64,000 nucleotides of DNA from contig CAVKRN010000002.1 in assembly GCA_963658695.1 (NCBI GenBank), positions 49,895 to 113,894 on the forward strand, written 5' to 3'. Source of the stretch: CAG-791 sp963658695. Its GTDB lineage: Bacteria; Bacillota; Clostridia; Lachnospirales; Lachnospiraceae. Shown here piece by piece: positions 61,671 to 64,000 of the stretch (the stretch's first letter is position 1; each line of letters opens with the position of its first letter). Below the pieces are notes generated by a model. The model ran no database searches and was not told the DNA's origin. It saw only the letters and a list, made by a program, of their open reading frames with translations. Made by a program: the position numbers and the translations under genes.

Positions 61671-62582
61671 GTGGCATTTCTTTGGGAACGGAAAGAATTT
61701 CGCGGAGAAGAATATGCAGAGATTACCGGTCTTGCAGGAAGCGTCAAGGATTTGGTGATTCCGAAGGAGATAGAAGGTCTTCCGGTGCGGAGTATAGGGG
61801 CACACGCCTTTGAAAATCGCGCAGAGCTTCGAAGCGTAGTTCTTCCGAAAAACGTGGTTACGCTTCGGCCGTTTGCCTTTTACAATTGCAGCAGTCTGAA
61901 AACCATCGAGCTGTTCAATACAACCAATGACTACTATGACGGCGTTATCCGACAATGTTCGCTGCTGGAATGCGTCACAGTTCATTGTGACAAGCCGGAT
62001 GATTATGTAATCGTGCGTTCCATGCTACAGGATGTGGATGAAACGTTGACATTTCACCTTCTGCTGGAAGACGGCGTGCTTCATCTGACATTTCCGGAGT
62101 ATGTTAATGAGGCCAAAGAGGATACGATGGCGCGGGCCATCCATTTTTCCATTGAGGGGGCCGGGCTGGCCTATCGGGAGTGCGTCGGCAAAAAGAGCAT
62201 CGACCTTCCGGGATATGACCGCCTGCTGCAGCGCCTTACGGCCTATGATTTGGCGGTGGGGGCGGCAATCGCCTTCGGAAGGCTTTGCTATCCGCTGGGA
62301 CTTACGCCGGAAGCCGGGAACGGTTATGAGCAATTTCTCTCGGAACATGATTCAAAGGTGCTGCAGATCCTGCTGCAGGGGGAAAATGAATCCGAAAGCG
62401 AGAAGAATCTTTGCCTTATGACAGAGCTTGGACTTATCGGAGAAACAGCGTTGGAAGCGGCGCTGCAGCTGGCAGCGGAGAAGGGGAAAACTGGGCTTTC
62501 CGCCCGTTTGATCGCTTACCGCAGTCAGCAGTCCTCGGCGAAGAAAAAAGAAGACAGCCAGATTCTGTCATTGGAGTGGTAG
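61671..62582 (+). CDS. leucine-rich-repeat (BspA-like) protein with helical C-terminus
   Basis: 303 residues from GTG 61671 with GAGGAG about nine bases upstream. Residues ~15-90 show LRR_5/BspA repeats (DLVIPKEIEGLPVRSIGAHAF, LRSVVLPKNVVTLRPFAFYNCSSLKTIELF). From ~110 to the end the sequence is alpha-helical and ankyrin-like (LTELGLIGETALEAALQLAAEKG). There is no signal peptide, so it is probably cytosolic. It is separated from the CapA-family gene by 60 bases and from the VWA gene by two, so the three genes likely form one operon tail. Confidence 0.75.
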   Translation: MAFLWERKEFRGEEYAEITGLAGSVKDLVIPKEIEGLPVRSIGAHAFENRAELRSVVLPKNVVTLRPFAFYNCSSLKTIELFNTTNDYYDGVIRQCSLLECVTVHCDKPDDYVIVRSMLQDVDETLTFHLLLEDGVLHLTFPEYVNEAKEDTMARAIHFSIEGAGLAYRECVGKKSIDLPGYDRLLQRLTAYDLAVGAAIAFGRLCYPLGLTPEAGNGYEQFLSEHDSKVLQILLQGENESESEKNLCLMTELGLIGETALEAALQLAAEKGKTGLSARLIAYRSQQSSAKKKEDSQILSLEW

Positions 62583-62584
62583 GC

Positions 62585-63922
62585 ATGGATATGAGCTATC
62601 GGGAGCAACTGCGCAGCATCGGCGAGAGAATACTGGAAGAAACAAGAACAGAACTGTATCTGGGAATGCATTTTATGGGACCGGCGCTTGGGAGCCTTTC
62701 TCTTGTGATGGATCTTTCCACGACCAGTGTCGGAACTGATGCCTCCTACATCCGTTTTAATCCGAAGTGTCTGATGACACACTATATTGAAGATCCCTAT
62801 TGGCTCCGGCGCGTGTATCTTCATATGGTATTGCATTGCATCTTCCGGCATATGTATGGCGTCCGTCAGAGGGAGGATGGCGAGCTGTGGAACCTGTGCT
62901 GCGATATTGCCGTGGAATCGGTGATTGACTCCATGGATCTTCCGGTGATCGAACGGCCGCTGAGTCAGAAGCGCAGTGCCTGGTATGAGGAGCTAAAGGC
63001 ACAGACAGGGACGCTGAGCGCGCAGCGCCTGTACCACTGCTTTATCAGTAAGGAGCGGGATTATCCAAGGGAAGCACTTCTGGAGCAGGAATTTGCTATG
63101 GATGATCACAGCTTCTGGGAACGCATGGAAGACGATGGAAATGAGAACACGCAGCCGCTTCCGCAGACGCCGGCCTCGGCCATGCCGCTGATCGCAACGA
63201 AACGACTCTCGGAGGAGGAGTGGAGAAAGCTGGCCAACAAGGTGCGTCTCGAGCTTGCCATGGGACGCGAAGCCGGTACCAGAACCGGCGAGCTTACGCG
63301 GTTTTTAGCTGTGGACTGCTCCCGAAAGACGGACTATCATGAGTTCCTTTCCCGCTTTATGGTGGTGCGGGAGGAATCCGGTATAGATATGGATTCCTTT
63401 GATTACGGCTTCTACCATCTGGGAATGGAGCTGTACGGCAATATGCCGCTGATCGAGGAAAATGAGTATCGGGAGGCCGCCAAGGTGGATCAGCTGATCA
63501 TCGTGCTGGACACCTCAGCCTCCTGCCAGGATTTCCTCGTACAGGAGTTCTTAAACGAAACGGCGTCGATGCTGCTGGGGAGCGGTCACTTTTTTACCCG
63601 GGTGCGGATTCATATCATTGAATGTGACGATCGGGTGCAGAAGGATGTTGAGATCCATAACCTGGATCAAATGAAGGAATATGCCCGGAATTTCTGCTTG
63701 AAGGGCGGTTTTGGGACAGATTTTCGGCCGGCCTTTGCGTATGTGGAGCAGCTGCAGGAAGAAAAGCGTATTGAAAAGCCAAGAGGTTTGATGTACTTTA
63801 CCGACGGAAAGGGGATTTACCCCACAAAGCCAACCGGGTATGACACTGCCTTTGTCTTTGTAAAGGATGAGGATCCGGATACCTCGGGGGTTCCGGACTG
63901 GGCGATGAAGTTGTTTATATAG
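62585..63922 (+). CDS. VWA-domain protein with metallopeptidase-like N-domain (DUF2201)
   Basis: 445 residues from ATG 62585, two bases after the LRR stop. The N-terminal domain (~10-150) is the DUF2201 metallopeptidase-like fold; the zinc helix reads YLHMVLHCIFRHM, giving His80, His84 and His89, but the position of the catalytic Glu (HExxH) is Met81. The C-terminal VWA-like domain has the MIDAS residues LIIVLDTSAS (Asp309, Ser311, Ser313), GFGTDF and YFTDGKG. Relatives usually sit beside a MoxR-type ATPase, which is not in this window. The gene ends 78 bases from the edge; the next gene, if any, lies outside. Confidence 0.85.
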   Translation: MDMSYREQLRSIGERILEETRTELYLGMHFMGPALGSLSLVMDLSTTSVGTDASYIRFNPKCLMTHYIEDPYWLRRVYLHMVLHCIFRHMYGVRQREDGELWNLCCDIAVESVIDSMDLPVIERPLSQKRSAWYEELKAQTGTLSAQRLYHCFISKERDYPREALLEQEFAMDDHSFWERMEDDGNENTQPLPQTPASAMPLIATKRLSEEEWRKLANKVRLELAMGREAGTRTGELTRFLAVDCSRKTDYHEFLSRFMVVREESGIDMDSFDYGFYHLGMELYGNMPLIEENEYREAAKVDQLIIVLDTSASCQDFLVQEFLNETASMLLGSGHFFTRVRIHIIECDDRVQKDVEIHNLDQMKEYARNFCLKGGFGTDFRPAFAYVEQLQEEKRIEKPRGLMYFTDGKGIYPTKPTGYDTAFVFVKDEDPDTSGVPDWAMKLFI

Positions 63923-64000
63923 CCTCATAGGGGGCTGTGCAGCCACCTGTACATAGTTATTTTGCAATCGATGTGCAAGGTGCGATAGAATAAGGCGTTG

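Overview
This 64-kb window looks like a chromosomal segment of a Clostridia-class Firmicute, most likely a Lachnospiraceae relative, with roughly half G+C by eye. The pointers are SpoVG, a GlgC/GlgD pair, a DnaD/DnaI-type primosome pair, a PyrK/PyrD pair, SpoIIE-type phosphatases, strong AAGGAGG-like ribosome sites and GTG/TTG starts. I cannot name the species from sequence alone.

Region by region. 1-6.1 kb: end of the F-type ATP synthase operon (atpA end, atpG, atpD, atpC), then a large secreted protein with a C39-like tail. 6.1-11.2 kb (minus): PRPP synthetase, DnaI/DnaC-like loader, DnaD-like protein, a DnaA-box cluster, and murC. 11.3-19 kb: structured repeat, glgC-glgD, spoVG, pth, mfd. 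19-23 kb: Na/Pi cotransporter and, convergent, nicotinate phosphoribosyltransferase. 23-31.5 kb: ileS, glycogen phosphorylase, an aconitase-family hydratase. 31.5-43.4 kb: a membrane protein with a MurF-like C-terminus, plsC, pyrK-like, pyrD, ispE, a small membrane protein, a FKBP-type lipoprotein, asnS, an NlpC/P60 wall hydrolase and guaA.

43.5-64 kb is accessory in character and all on the plus strand: a frameshifted and truncated PAS-repeat pseudogene, a macro-domain protein next to an ADP-ribosylglycohydrolase, a lipoprotein, a MATE transporter fused to an RsbW-like ATPase domain, a methyltransferase, a GNAT acetyltransferase, a membrane SpoIIE-type phosphatase, a complete Wadjet (JetABCD) anti-plasmid/anti-DNA system, a CapA-type metallophosphatase, a leucine-rich-repeat protein and a VWA/metallopeptidase-like protein. 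The phosphatase and the CapA gene overlap jetA and jetD by four bases, so Wadjet appears embedded in a longer translationally coupled operon. This is the most interesting part of the window.

Intergenic regions carry at least three repeat families: a 190-240 bp structured element with paired (covarying) stems, a 49-bp inverted-repeat mini-element with 8-bp target duplications found inside other repeats, and two short palindromic families. No tRNA, rRNA or CRISPR array was seen. All calls rest on reading the sequence and on family knowledge; no searches were run.
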